From Sulfomarinibacter sp963733915 (lineage in GTDB: Bacteria; Acidobacteriota; Thermoanaerobaculia; Thermoanaerobaculales; Sulfomarinibacteraceae): DNA of 64,000 bases. The notes below the pieces were generated by a model. That model ran no database searches. It had not been told where the DNA came from and saw only the letters and a list, made by a program, of their open reading frames with translations. The translations under genes were made by a program, and so were the position numbers. Numbering within the stretch: position 1 is the stretch's first letter; each line of letters opens with the position of its first letter. Positions 8,761 to 18,093 of the stretch are shown here, in pieces. The DNA lies in contig CAVTEP010000004.1 in NCBI GenBank assembly GCA_963733915.1, positions 118,924-182,923 of the forward strand, read 5' to 3'.

Positions 8761-9336
8761 ATGAAATTCTGGTCATCTATCTTTGGTCCCAGGCCCAAGG
8801 TGCAGGATTCCCTCGAGATCAGGCCCTCAGGGCTTCTCATGGATGCCGACGGATGGTACTACGAGGAGTCGCTGGACCCTGATTGTCCGCAGCGATCCAT
8901 CCGCGTTCAACAGGACCGTCCGGGCGACTGGTATGTCCGCAACACCAATTGTCGGATTGCCGAGCTCAACAGCCCCTCTCGCGCCGACGAGGTCCTCGGT
9001 TTCTTTGCGGGGTCATTCCGGTGGCTGCGCTTCGAACGCGAGACGGGCAATGGACGAGGCGACGCCATCAAGATCATCGGCACCTACCTCGATCAGGACG
9101 GAGCGACCTGCGAGTCCAACCTGGGCTATGTCGAGCCGGAAAATGCCGTAGCGCTCGCGGACAAGGACGTCGAGCGCCTGTGGGGACGTATCCGCTGCAT
9201 CAGACCCCCCGGCCGCGGCCGGCAGCCGACCTTTTGTCTTCGCTATGATCTCTTGATCGAACTCGACGAGAAGATCTTCGGTGATGACAAGACCGTCGAT
9301 GCCCGGCCGGACGACTTCCTTCCAGCTGCGCCCTGA
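8761..9336 (+). CDS. Hypothetical protein, HIRAN-like C-terminal half (paralog 2)
   Basis: A 191-residue paralog of the preceding gene, 18 nt downstream with its own GGAGAG site. It shares GWYYEES, RPGDWYVR, FFAGSFRWLRFERE, IKIIGTY and LWGRIRCI; LGYVEPENAVALAD matches the 'lGyvp...a..la' part of HIRAN better than paralog 1 does. An acidic tail of about 25 residues is extra. The pair has diverged greatly except in those blocks, so both copies look selected. No enzymatic motif is visible. Confidence 0.65.
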   Translation: MKFWSSIFGPRPKVQDSLEIRPSGLLMDADGWYYEESLDPDCPQRSIRVQQDRPGDWYVRNTNCRIAELNSPSRADEVLGFFAGSFRWLRFERETGNGRGDAIKIIGTYLDQDGATCESNLGYVEPENAVALADKDVERLWGRIRCIRPPGRGRQPTFCLRYDLLIELDEKIFGDDKTVDARPDDFLPAAP

Positions 9337-9658
9337 TTTGTCGTTCCCATCCACACTGTGCCTCGAGATGCCCGCACCACGAATTCTCTCGAAAAACCGA
9401 GGGGAAATTGTGGTGCAGCCGTCCCGCCTGCATATTTGCCTTTTCATCGATTCGAACTGTGCGCTGAGACGCTTGCACCACAAAGAAACGGGTCTGATCT
9501 TCGATCCCCGTGATTGAGGATTCATCTCAAAATTTCAGACCAACTGATTCTAAAATACTGAAAATCCAAACGTTAGGTATTGATGACGGGAATGGGATCG
9601 GCCACAATCGGGTTGCTTCGCACGATACTCACGACTCGAAGGTGGAGGATCCCGGGAC
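9337..9658. repeat. Intergenic region with decayed GC palindromic repeat
   Basis: No gene is seen in these 322 nt. Around 9391-9482 are decayed pieces of the palindromic repeat common in this window (ATGCCCGCACCACGA, then TTGTGGTGCAGCCGTCCC and TGCACCACAAAG). A GGAGG lies about 10 nt before the next start codon. Confidence 0.45.
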
Positions 9659-10867
9659 ATGTCGACAACCGAGCCTCGTTTGTGCAGCAAATATCTGAAC
9701 GCCATGGTTCCGATCACGGTCGCGACGATCGTCATGCTGTCGGGTTGTTCACGGTCGGTTGAACCCCCGCCGGCGATCTCGCTGGTGCAGGAATTCTCGG
9801 CCGCCGAGGTGTCCGAATCACCGATCCGGCTGCTCGACTTCCCGGACCTCGAGTGGCGCTTCGACGGCGAGTCCCCGCTCGCCCCGAAGGAGAACGCCGG
9901 TGCGACCGTCGGCTGGTCGGCTTTCAACGACATCACGGATCTCGGAGTCAACGATGGTCGGCTCGAGGGCCGCGCGGGGGACATGCCGATCCTCATGGTG
10001 GACGTTCCAGAGGATGCTTTCCCCAAGGACCGGCTGTGGGCCGTCGAGCTCAAGCTCCGTATCTCGGCCGGATCGAAGCTCGGCATCGATACCTTTCGTG
10101 ACGACGAGGTCGACAAGGACGATTTTCTCAAGGACCTCGAGGAGACCGGCCAGTCGGCGTACATGATCGATCTCCGACCGGGCGATGACGTCGCGACCTA
10201 CACGCTGACCGAGAGCAATGCCACCTTTTCCAAGATGGAGGCGATCGGCGGCCTCAAGCACATCGCCCTGCGCTTCGTCGATGCTGACGGCGCCGACTTC
10301 GCGCTCGAGTCATTCCGCATCATCCCGCGCACCGAGCACCTCGCCGGAGTGCCGGCAGGGGTCAGCTGGCAGGGCCTTGCAGGCGTCTTTCGCGAAACCC
10401 TGGTCGCGCGGGCGCCCGAAAAATTGACCTGGCAGCAGGATCTCGGCGAGCGGCCGTGGCTCGATCTCGCCATCGGTACACCGGACAACCACCCCATCGT
10501 CTTCAGGGCCGAGGTCGCGAGCCCGGGGCGCGAGACGATTATCCGCGAGCGCACCATCACCGCCGGCGACCGCTGGGAGCCCTTCGCCGTCGATCTCGAG
10601 GAGCTTGCCGGCCGCCAGGTGACTCTGACGCTCTCGCTCGCCTCCGACGAGGACGGGCACATCGGCTTCTGGGGCGCGCCGGCCATCCGCCATCGCGGCG
10701 CCCGGCCCGCGGTGATCCGAGCCGTCCACCGCCCGCTCAGCGCTCGGCCCGGAAGGCCCACCGCGCGGCGTCATCGTCATCGTCGCCGACACCCTGCGTT
10801 CCGATCACCTCGAGGCCTGGGGCTACGAACGGCCTACTGCGCCGACTCTCGCCGCCCTCGCGACTGA
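9659..10867 (+). CDS. Lipoprotein N-terminal part of a sulfatase-family protein (frameshifted)
   Basis: This frame gives a lipoprotein signal (MVPITVATIVMLSGC, lipobox LSGC; the alternative Met is at 9704) and about 340 residues of beta-rich sequence resembling carbohydrate- or membrane-protein-associated jelly-roll modules (for example ALRFVDADGADFALESFRI and PFAVDLEELAGRQVTLTLSL). Sense stops at about 10740, where the sulfatase domain continues in a frame shifted by one base; the rest of this frame is nonsense. I read 9659-12128 as one gene broken by a single-base indel between 10716 and 10758. The true product would be a roughly 820-residue lipid-anchored hydrolase. Confidence 0.7.
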   Translation: MSTTEPRLCSKYLNAMVPITVATIVMLSGCSRSVEPPPAISLVQEFSAAEVSESPIRLLDFPDLEWRFDGESPLAPKENAGATVGWSAFNDITDLGVNDGRLEGRAGDMPILMVDVPEDAFPKDRLWAVELKLRISAGSKLGIDTFRDDEVDKDDFLKDLEETGQSAYMIDLRPGDDVATYTLTESNATFSKMEAIGGLKHIALRFVDADGADFALESFRIIPRTEHLAGVPAGVSWQGLAGVFRETLVARAPEKLTWQQDLGERPWLDLAIGTPDNHPIVFRAEVASPGRETIIRERTITAGDRWEPFAVDLEELAGRQVTLTLSLASDEDGHIGFWGAPAIRHRGARPAVIRAVHRPLSARPGRPTARRHRHRRRHPAFRSPRGLGLRTAYCADSRRPRD

Positions 10868-12128
10868 GGGCACCCGCTTCGCCGACAACATCTCTCAGGG
10901 CGCGTGGACCAAGATCGCGGTGCCGTCGCTCTTGACCTCGCTCTACGCCTCCTCACACGGCATCTATGACATCCCGCACAAGATTCCGGCATCGGTCACC
11001 ACCATGACCGAGGTCTTTCGCGATGCAGGCTACGCGACCTTTCACACATCGTCGGTCCTCTTCTCGGGTAAGAACAGCAATCTTCAACAGGGAGTCGAGG
11101 TCCTCCACGAGCGCGAGTCCATCGACGAGCTCGGCGAGTACCAGTCAAAAACCTCACGCACCTACGTTGACCGGTTGTTGCCGTGGCTCGAGGACCACAG
11201 CGAAGAGCCCTTCTTCGTCTTCCTGCACGTCTTCGATCCCCACAGCCCGTTCCGTCCCATGCACCCCCATGACACGCGCTGGATAGCCGGCGACGCGGTC
11301 GCCGAGCACGAGAAACACCTCGAAAAGGTCAACGACATCGTCAAGGTCTTTCACCACCTGCCGAGCGCCGAGCAGCTCGCCGAGGCCGAGGTCGACGCCG
11401 ATGTCTTCCTCAGAGCCGAGAAGGCGTGGTACGACGGCTCGATCCGGGCCATGGACTATGAGATCGCCCGCCTCCTCGAGCGTCTCGAAGAGCTCGGTCT
11501 CCGTGACGACACCCTGATCGCGTTCGTCGCCGACCACGGCGAGGAGTTTCTCGAGCATGGCAACCACTGGCATGGCCACTCCGCCTACGGCGAGCTGGTC
11601 AACGTGCCGATGTTCGTGACCTGGCCGGGTGTGGTGCCGCCGGGTCTGGTGATCGACCGGACCACCCAGTCCATCGACCTCATGCCGACCTTGCTCGAGC
11701 TGGCGCAGCTGCCCGTGCCCGAGATGGCGCAGGGCGAGAGCCTGCTGTCGTTGATGGCGGCGCCCGATGATCCCGCGACACTCGGTTGGAACCGGCGCGC
11801 GGTCTTCACCGAACGCCGGAACCCGCCCTTCGAGGCTACAGAGGGGACGGCGGACTCCTTCGCCGTCATAGCCGACGGATGGAAGCTGATCTGGAACGTG
11901 GTCGTGCGCGACGACCGGCCGGAGATGGAGCTCTTCGACCACCTCGGCGATCCGCTCGACCGGGTCAACATCGCCGACCAGCATCCCGAAGTCGTTGCCG
12001 ACCTCCGGCTCGAGCTCGAGCGCTGGCGTGAGATGACCGAGGCCGAAAAGGTGAGCGCCGATGGCGAGGGCGCCGAGATCGACCCCGAGGAGCTCGAACA
12101 GCTCCGCGCGCTCGGGTATGCCGACTGA
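10716..12128 (+). CDS. Sulfatase / alkaline-phosphatase-superfamily hydrolase (C-terminal part)
   Basis: This frame is open from 10716 and meaningful from about 10755. Motifs in order: GVIVIVADTLRSDHLEAWGY (first metal Asp), a nucleophile region GAWTKIAVPSLLTSLY, the FDPHSPF element, and the second metal site VADHGEEFLEHGNHWHGHS, then a sulfatase C-terminal subdomain to FDHLGDP. There is no C/S-x-P-x-R formylglycine motif, so it is not a classical sulfatase; the Thr/Ser arrangement is closer to phosphoglycerol-transferase or lipid phosphatase relatives. It lacks its own signal peptide and depends on the upstream part. Confidence 0.82.
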   Translation, partial: SEPSTARSALGPEGPPRGVIVIVADTLRSDHLEAWGYERPTAPTLAALATEGTRFADNISQGAWTKIAVPSLLTSLYASSHGIYDIPHKIPASVTTMTEVFRDAGYATFHTSSVLFSGKNSNLQQGVEVLHERESIDELGEYQSKTSRTYVDRLLPWLEDHSEEPFFVFLHVFDPHSPFRPMHPHDTRWIAGDAVAEHEKHLEKVNDIVKVFHHLPSAEQLAEAEVDADVFLRAEKAWYDGSIRAMDYEIARLLERLEELGLRDDTLIAFVADHGEEFLEHGNHWHGHSAYGELVNVPMFVTWPGVVPPGLVIDRTTQSIDLMPTLLELAQLPVPEMAQGESLLSLMAAPDDPATLGWNRRAVFTERRNPPFEATEGTADSFAVIADGWKLIWNVVVRDDRPEMELFDHLGDPLDRVNIADQHPEVVADLRLELERWREMTEAEKVSADGEGAEIDPEELEQLRALGYAD

Positions 12129-12519
<391 letters not shown>

Positions 12520-12873
12520 TCAGGCCTTTGGGTTGAGCAAACGCCAGGTGATGGCGCGGACTTGATCGAAGGTATCGAGCACGGTCGTGGCGCTTCGTCC
12601 ATCAACGACACCAGCCTGAACCAGGAGGCGAAGGTGGCTGTCGACCTCCTTGGCTGAGCCGTAGGCGATCCTCCAGAAGTGCTGCCGGTCCCTCCCGGTC
12701 CGGCCGTGCCCTTCCGCCAAGTTGGCGGGGACCGAGCTTGCCGACCGGATCACCTGATCGGCGATCGATTTCAAAGGGGCCGGAACCCTCATCACAAGCT
12801 TGATCGCAATGCCAGCCGCGTCAAGGGCTTTCGAGTGGGCAACGAGGTTGGGTTTCGTGAGCGCGTCGGTCAT
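12520..12873 (-). CDS. Four-helix bundle protein (23S rRNA-intervening-sequence type)
   Basis: A 117-residue, almost all-helical protein of the S23/IVP family: IAIKLVMRVPAPLKSIADQVIRSASSVPANLAEGHGR is the signature, followed by FWRIAYGSAKEVDSHLRLL. Such proteins form pentameric bundles, occur inside 23S rRNA intervening sequences or freely in genomes, and have no settled function. The ATG at 12873 is preceded by GGAGGTGAAC; an alternative Met lies seven codons upstream. It stands alone between repeat-rich gaps. Confidence 0.88.
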   Translation of the reverse strand: MTDALTKPNLVAHSKALDAAGIAIKLVMRVPAPLKSIADQVIRSASSVPANLAEGHGRTGRDRQHFWRIAYGSAKEVDSHLRLLVQAGVVDGRSATTVLDTFDQVRAITWRLLNPKA

Positions 12874-13309
12874 GTTCACCTCCAGGTTGTTCATGCCCTT
12901 CCCCGAGCCGGTGAGGCGGCCGATGTCAGGGGTGCGAAGCACCGGGCCCCTGGCCCGGCTTGCCCTTGACATCGTCCGACCACCGGCTACTTCTCGCACT
13001 GAACGACCCGGAGGTGAACATGCCGTCGTCACGACCCGTGCTCGCTGCCCCGGCCGCTGCCGCGGACGCTGTTCACTGCCCCTGCGGTCGGTCGCTGTTC
13101 CTGTCGCTGCACATGCCAATCGGAACTTCCGAAACCCGATCCCATCAAATTCCGGATGAGCCGAACGTTCCAGGACAATACCTGACGAGCCAACCGGCGA
13201 AAAGCGCTGCGCCCGCGGCACGATCCCGGCGCACAGGGTACAATCGGGCGGTCAGCCCGAAGAGGCGTCACAGTATCCAGCCCGAACAGTATCGTCAGGG
13301 AGGTCGAGG
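12874..13309. other. GC-rich intergenic region, no gene recognised
   Basis: These 436 nt contain GC-rich low-complexity sequence with several short inverted repeats (for example around 12935-12955) and no convincing reading frame. A GGGAGG just before 13310 is the ribosome binding site of the next gene. Confidence 0.3.
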
Positions 13310-14845
13310 TTGCAGCTCGTCAGCGTGTCGCGGGGCGAACAGGAGCGGGGCAAGATCTTCGCGCGGACCCTTGCTCAAAAGCTCGCGTTTCAGTGCCTCA
13401 GCCAGGAGGACCTGGCCGAGCTCGCAATCCAGGAAGGCATCGCCGTCGGCAAGCTCGAGACGGCTGTCGTCAAGAAACGTCATCTGACGGAGCGGCAGGC
13501 CCTCGAAAAGGAGCACTACCTCGCCTTCATCACGAAGGTGCTGTGTGAGCGCGCACGCGAAAGCAACCTGGTCTTTCACGGGCGCGCCGGTCACCTGGCC
13601 GTGCCGGGTCTGACGCACGTGCTTCGGATTCGAACCCAGATCGAAACCGAGACCCACATCGAGGAGGTCATGCAAAGGCTGTCCCTCGAGCGGGACAAGG
13701 CCCGCGAGTATGTCGAGAAGGTGGACGAGGACATCACCCGTTGGGTGCGGACGATGTACAGCATCAGCGGCGACCCGTGGGCGGGCTACGACCTGGCCCT
13801 CAATCTCGATCGGGTCGACGTTGGTGGCGCCACCACGACTCTTTGCGGATTCGTCCAGCTGCCGGAGTTTCAGACGACGCCGGCAACCGACAACGTCCTC
13901 GACAATCTGTTGCTGGCGGCCCGGGTTCGGATTGCCCTTGCGCGGGACGAACGCACCTGGGCGGCGAGCTTCTCGGTGCGATCGGACGCCGGCCACGTGA
14001 CAATATCCTACCTTCCTCACGACATGGCCGTCGGCGTCAGGGCGCCGGATGTCGTGGAAAAACTGAGCGGTGTCAAGGACCTCACCTGCTCCGTGGCATC
14101 GAGCAACATCCTGTGGGTCCAGGAGCGCTTCGAGGCCGCGGGTCCCACCTTCGATGCAGTCGTCAAGGCTGCCCACCACTGGCACTCCGCGGTCGAGCTG
14201 ATGAAGGTCATTCCCGTGACTGCCGGGTCATCTGCTGTGGAGGCGGTGGCCCGCGACCTGAATGAAAAAGCTGGCAAGCCGGCGCCGTTGTTTACCGCCC
14301 GCCAGGTCGACGGCGGTATCGAGGCTGACCTGCAGAGTCCACCGGGTGGAGCCGAGGTCGACCGCGACCTGAGAAGGATGTTTGGCGAACTCAATTCTCG
14401 CGGGATCGCGGGCAGCGCGAGCCGGTTGCCGGCCGACATGAAGAGAATCCGTTCCGCCGTCAATCGATCCACCCCCTACAGCCTGGTGGTTGTCGACGAG
14501 GTGTTTATGGACCAGGCGCCCGCCACCCGCACGCGCAGGACTCGAGAGCTGGTGGGGCGCCTCGGAGAGGTCATCCAGGCGCCGGTGGTCAGTGCCGAAG
14601 ATCTCGGCCAGCTGTTGCAAACGAGCCGATCCGTCTATCTGAGGATGGCTGCACTGGCGCTGGTCGTCGTAGGTGTCATGCTCTTGGTGTTCAACTACCA
14701 GAAAGAGGTGCTCGAGTTTTTTGCACCGGCGTCCGCTGCGGCAAAGATCGTCGCCTCCGTCGTCCTGCTGCTGGTGGTGCCGGTCTTTGCCGTGATTTAC
14801 GGCACCCTGACGACGTCGGTGTTGAAATTGTTCCACGTGGAGTGA
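13310..14845 (+). CDS. Cytidylate kinase-like protein with C-terminal membrane anchor
   Basis: About 511 residues from a TTG start that has GGGAGG six bases upstream. Residues 1-190 look like the cytidylate-kinase-like family (LVSVSRGEQERGKIFARTLAQKLAF, then VFHGRAGHL and VLRIRTQIE). The normal P-loop glycines are not intact, so nucleotide kinase activity is doubtful. The middle (190-400) has no recognised motif. Two hydrophobic segments lie at about 445-462 and 480-505. It heads a run of same-strand genes (TSUP transporter, response regulator, histidine kinase) with short gaps. A sensory or regulatory role at the membrane is inferred from that context. Confidence 0.7.
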   Translation: MQLVSVSRGEQERGKIFARTLAQKLAFQCLSQEDLAELAIQEGIAVGKLETAVVKKRHLTERQALEKEHYLAFITKVLCERARESNLVFHGRAGHLAVPGLTHVLRIRTQIETETHIEEVMQRLSLERDKAREYVEKVDEDITRWVRTMYSISGDPWAGYDLALNLDRVDVGGATTTLCGFVQLPEFQTTPATDNVLDNLLLAARVRIALARDERTWAASFSVRSDAGHVTISYLPHDMAVGVRAPDVVEKLSGVKDLTCSVASSNILWVQERFEAAGPTFDAVVKAAHHWHSAVELMKVIPVTAGSSAVEAVARDLNEKAGKPAPLFTARQVDGGIEADLQSPPGGAEVDRDLRRMFGELNSRGIAGSASRLPADMKRIRSAVNRSTPYSLVVVDEVFMDQAPATRTRRTRELVGRLGEVIQAPVVSAEDLGQLLQTSRSVYLRMAALALVVVGVMLLVFNYQKEVLEFFAPASAAAKIVASVVLLLVVPVFAVIYGTLTTSVLKLFHVE

Positions 14846-14852
14846 TGTCCTC

Positions 14853-15941
14853 ATGCCAACAATGATCTTCGGAGACTTCATCACGCTGGACCTCGGTACT
14901 GCACTGCAGGTGGTCTTGCTGGGTTTTATCGGCGGCGTATTGAGCGGGTTCATCGGCAGCGGCGGTGCCTTTTTCATGACCCCAGGCATGATGAACCTCG
15001 GCATTCCCGGCGTCATCGCCGTCGGCAGCAACATCACTCACAAGTTTGGCAAGGCGCTGATGGGATCGCGCAAACACGGCGAGCTCGGCAACGTCGACAA
15101 GAAACTCGGTATCTTCCTGCTCGCGACCTCGTTTGTCGGCATCCGGCTTGCGGTGTGGATCAACAGCACGCTCTTCGGGGTCGCTGACAGCCACGGCGCC
15201 AAGGGAGCGGCGGCGGACCTCTACATCAGCCTGGTCTTCGTCTGCATTTTGTCGGCGGTGGCCATCTCGATGCTGCGCGACGTTGCGACCTCCCGCAAGG
15301 ACGAGGGGCCGTCGCGCAGGATCGCCGAGGCTCTGGGCAGGATGCGTCTGTTTCCGGTGATCGAGTTTCCGGTCGCCGACGTCAAGGTCTCGTTGTGGGT
15401 GCTCGCGCTTGTCGGTCTCGCGACCGGTTACCTGGCGGGCACCATCGGCGTCGGTGGTTTTGTCGGCGTCCCAGCCATGATCTACGTCTTCGGGGTGCCG
15501 ACCGCCGTGGCCGCCGGCACCGAGCTCTTTCTCGCCATGTTCATGGGGGCGTTCGGCGCTCTCAACTATGTCATCGCTGGTTTCGTCGACCTGCGGCTTG
15601 TGCTGCTGCTCTACCTCGGCTCGCTGATCGGTATCTACCTCGGCGTCTATGGGACCAAGTTCGTCAAGGAAGTCGTCATCCGGTTGGTAACGAGCGTGGT
15701 CATCCTGCTGTGCGTGGTGTCGCGCGGCATCGCCATCCCGGTTTACCTGCGTCAGCTCGGGTTCGTCGCTTTCGATGAAGCCTGGGTCGGGTGGTTGCAC
15801 CTGCTCAGCAAGGGAATGTTGTTCCTGGCGGGTGTCTCCGGGGTCGCGGTCATTCTCGTCAACGTGATCAAGGCGTATCGCAGGCGGGAATCAATTCGAA
15901 GAAGCCTCGCGGAATCGGCGGGTCTGTCGGAGAAGTTCTAG
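14853..15941 (+). CDS. TSUP-family (TauE/SafE) membrane transporter
   Basis: A 362-residue polytopic membrane protein with about 8-9 hydrophobic segments. Two Gly-rich repeats typical of TauE/SafE are visible: GFIGGVLSGFIGSGGAFFMTPGMM near the start and GYLAGTIGVGGFVGVPAMIY in the middle. Family members export or import small organosulfur or carboxylate anions; the substrate cannot be read from sequence. It starts 7 nt after the cytidylate-kinase-like gene and is followed after 10 nt by the response regulator, so it is in the same operon. Confidence 0.9.
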   Translation: MPTMIFGDFITLDLGTALQVVLLGFIGGVLSGFIGSGGAFFMTPGMMNLGIPGVIAVGSNITHKFGKALMGSRKHGELGNVDKKLGIFLLATSFVGIRLAVWINSTLFGVADSHGAKGAAADLYISLVFVCILSAVAISMLRDVATSRKDEGPSRRIAEALGRMRLFPVIEFPVADVKVSLWVLALVGLATGYLAGTIGVGGFVGVPAMIYVFGVPTAVAAGTELFLAMFMGAFGALNYVIAGFVDLRLVLLLYLGSLIGIYLGVYGTKFVKEVVIRLVTSVVILLCVVSRGIAIPVYLRQLGFVAFDEAWVGWLHLLSKGMLFLAGVSGVAVILVNVIKAYRRRESIRRSLAESAGLSEKF

Positions 15942-15951
15942 GAGCCGGGCA

Positions 15952-16332
15952 ATGAGTGATCACAACATCCAGATCATGGTGCTTGACGACGAGGAGATCG
16001 TCGGCAAGCGGCTCAAGACTGCACTCGCAAAATCGAACTACGACGTGGAAATCTTCCACGACAGCCGGCAGGCGGTCGAGCGAATTGCTGAAAAGGAGTT
16101 CGACATCGTCGTGACCGACGTGCGGATGGACGAGATCGGCGGCATGGAGGTCCTCGAGCGCGTGCTCGAGCATTCGGCTCGCACCAAGGTCATCATCATC
16201 ACCGGTTACGCCACCGTCGAAGTGGCTCGCGAGGCCCTCACGCGCGGTGCCTTTGACTTCATCGCCAAGCCGTTCAAGCCCGATGATCTGCGCAAGGTCA
16301 TCACCAAAGCTGTCAAGGAGCTGGAACGCTGA
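15952..16332 (+). CDS. Single-domain response regulator
   Basis: A 126-residue receiver domain only. It shows the acidic pair DDEE (VLDDEEIVGKR), the phosphoacceptor Asp in DIVVTDVRMDEIGG, the Thr/Ser switch in IITGYATVE and the conserved Lys in FIAKPFKPDDL. There is no output domain, so it acts by phosphotransfer or protein contact, probably with the histidine kinase that starts 46 nt downstream. GGAG lies just before the start. Confidence 0.93.
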   Translation: MSDHNIQIMVLDDEEIVGKRLKTALAKSNYDVEIFHDSRQAVERIAEKEFDIVVTDVRMDEIGGMEVLERVLEHSARTKVIIITGYATVEVAREALTRGAFDFIAKPFKPDDLRKVITKAVKELER

Positions 16333-16377
16333 AAGGCCGTTGGGCCGTGAGCCCGCGCCGCCGCGGACTGGAGGATC

Positions 16378-17916
16378 ATGACCGAATCGGGAGGGCCGCC
16401 GGATCCGGCGTTTGGCGCGCTTGACCTCGTCAAGCGCGAGAGGTTGACGACCACCGAGGCCGAGAAGACTCTGCTCGCCCGTCCCAATTTCAGCATCCGC
16501 CGCCGGCTTGCCACCATGTTCATACTCTTCGCGGTCGGTTCAATCGCCATCACCGCCATTATGTGGTACCTGCTGACCCTCACCGAAAAAAAGATTGGGC
16601 TCATCGGAGTCGCGGACCAACTCAATTACGAAATCCTCCAGGTCCGCCGCTTCGAGAAGAACTTCCTGCTCTATGGTGGTGATCTCGAGCACGTGGATTA
16701 TCATATTGCCGCCGCCGAAGCCGCCTTGGAGAGCTCATCGTCGGAGCTCAACGACTTGGTCAGCAGCGAATGCCTCGAGTTTCTCGAGGTCAATCTGTGG
16801 CACTACCAGGAGCTCATAGGCCAGGCACGCAAGATTGACCTGTCACAAAACCCCGCTGCGGTGAAGACCCGTGAAGAGATCTTTCATCGTCTCCGTAACA
16901 CCGGCTCGGACCTCGTTTCGTGTGGACAGACGATTGCCGACCTGGAACGAGAAAACGTTCGTTCATTGCTCCGCGTTTCCAGTCTGATTCCAGCGGTCTA
17001 CCTGCTCCTGGTGGTCGCGTTGTCGGTCTACGCGGCCATCTTCATGCGACGGCACCTGATGCGGCGCCTCGAGCTCTTGATGGGCGCTGCTCGACGAATC
17101 GGGGAGGGTGATTTTTCACCGATCGTACCGGTCAGAAGAACCCGTGACGAATTCACCGACCTCGCCATCGCCATCAACCGGATGACCCGCGAGCTCGAGC
17201 GTCGCGAGGAGTTCCTGCTGCAGTCGCAAAAGCTCCGCGCCGTCGGCTCGCTGACGGCCGGTATCGCGCACGAGATCAACAACCCCCTCAACAACATCAT
17301 GCTCACCGCGGCCGTGCTTCAAGAGGACTTCCAAGGCATGCCCGAAGACGAGCAGCAGGAGCTGATCGAGGACATCGTGGAGCAGACCGACCGCGCCCGC
17401 AGAATTGTCCGCAATCTCCTCGATTTCGCTCGCGAGAGTGAGATCAAGACCAAAGCGCTCAGACTTGACGAGGTCGTCGGTGACGCCGTCAATCTTTCCG
17501 CCAACGAGCTCAAGTTGGCGGGCGTCCGGCTGGTTCGTGATCTCGCCGAAGACCTACCGGAGGTCAACGGCGACCACCAGTACCTGAGCCAGGTTTTTGT
17601 CAACCTCATCCTCAACGCAGTCGAGGCGATGCGAGGCGGGGGCACGCTCACCCTGAGCAGCGATGTCAGCCTCGACACCGGCTGCGTCGCCATTCACATT
17701 GCCGACACCGGTCCGGGGATTCCTCCTGATGTACTCAAGTCCATATTCGACCCGTTCTTCACCACCAGAACGAGCGGCCGCGGTACCGGTCTCGGTCTGT
17801 CGGTGTCCCTCGGCATCATCCAAAAGCACGGCGGCGAGATCCGGGTCGAATCGACGGTGGGCGAGGGCAGCACGTTCACTGTGATCCTACCCGCCTCACA
17901 GCAACCCGTTGGCTGA
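16378..17916 (+). CDS. Membrane sensor histidine kinase (HAMP-HisKA-HATPase)
   Basis: A 512-residue sensor. The first transmembrane helix is at about 45-70 (ATMFILFAVGSIAITAIMWYLL), then a periplasmic helical sensor region (about 70-200), a second helix (about 205-222) and HAMP. The phosphoacceptor is in GIAHEINNPLNNIML (about residue 300). HATPase boxes are seen as VNLILNAVEAM (N), DTGPGIP (G1), FDPFFTTR (F) and GTGLGLSVS (G2). It is the last gene of the operon; the neighbouring transporter suggests it senses the same anion or a linked stress. The partner is probably the receiver protein upstream. Confidence 0.93.
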   Translation: MTESGGPPDPAFGALDLVKRERLTTTEAEKTLLARPNFSIRRRLATMFILFAVGSIAITAIMWYLLTLTEKKIGLIGVADQLNYEILQVRRFEKNFLLYGGDLEHVDYHIAAAEAALESSSSELNDLVSSECLEFLEVNLWHYQELIGQARKIDLSQNPAAVKTREEIFHRLRNTGSDLVSCGQTIADLERENVRSLLRVSSLIPAVYLLLVVALSVYAAIFMRRHLMRRLELLMGAARRIGEGDFSPIVPVRRTRDEFTDLAIAINRMTRELERREEFLLQSQKLRAVGSLTAGIAHEINNPLNNIMLTAAVLQEDFQGMPEDEQQELIEDIVEQTDRARRIVRNLLDFARESEIKTKALRLDEVVGDAVNLSANELKLAGVRLVRDLAEDLPEVNGDHQYLSQVFVNLILNAVEAMRGGGTLTLSSDVSLDTGCVAIHIADTGPGIPPDVLKSIFDPFFTTRTSGRGTGLGLSVSLGIIQKHGGEIRVESTVGEGSTFTVILPASQQPVG

Positions 17917-17923
17917 CCAGCCG

Positions 17924-18072
17924 TCATCCTGAACGAGAAGCGGTACGAAATTGTGGTGCGGGCGTTTCGCCCGCACATCTTCGATGGCTGTGGAATCGTG
18001 CGGGCGAGATGCCCGCACCACAAACGAGAGGACCGATTTTCGATGTGTTCGTTGCGCTCGCTCAGGATGGCG
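17924..18072. repeat. Nested palindromic repeats between convergent genes
   Basis: Between the histidine kinase and the FHA-cyclase, the GC palindromic element (TTGTGGTGCGGGCGTTTCGC ... GATGCCCGCACCACAAA, 17950-18023) lies inside two halves of the TCATCCTGA...TCAGGATG element (17924-17940 and 18046-18070). The second half overlaps the end of the minus-strand gene region. Confidence 0.7.
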
Positions 18073-18093
18073 GGCGACCCGGGCGAATCAGGG

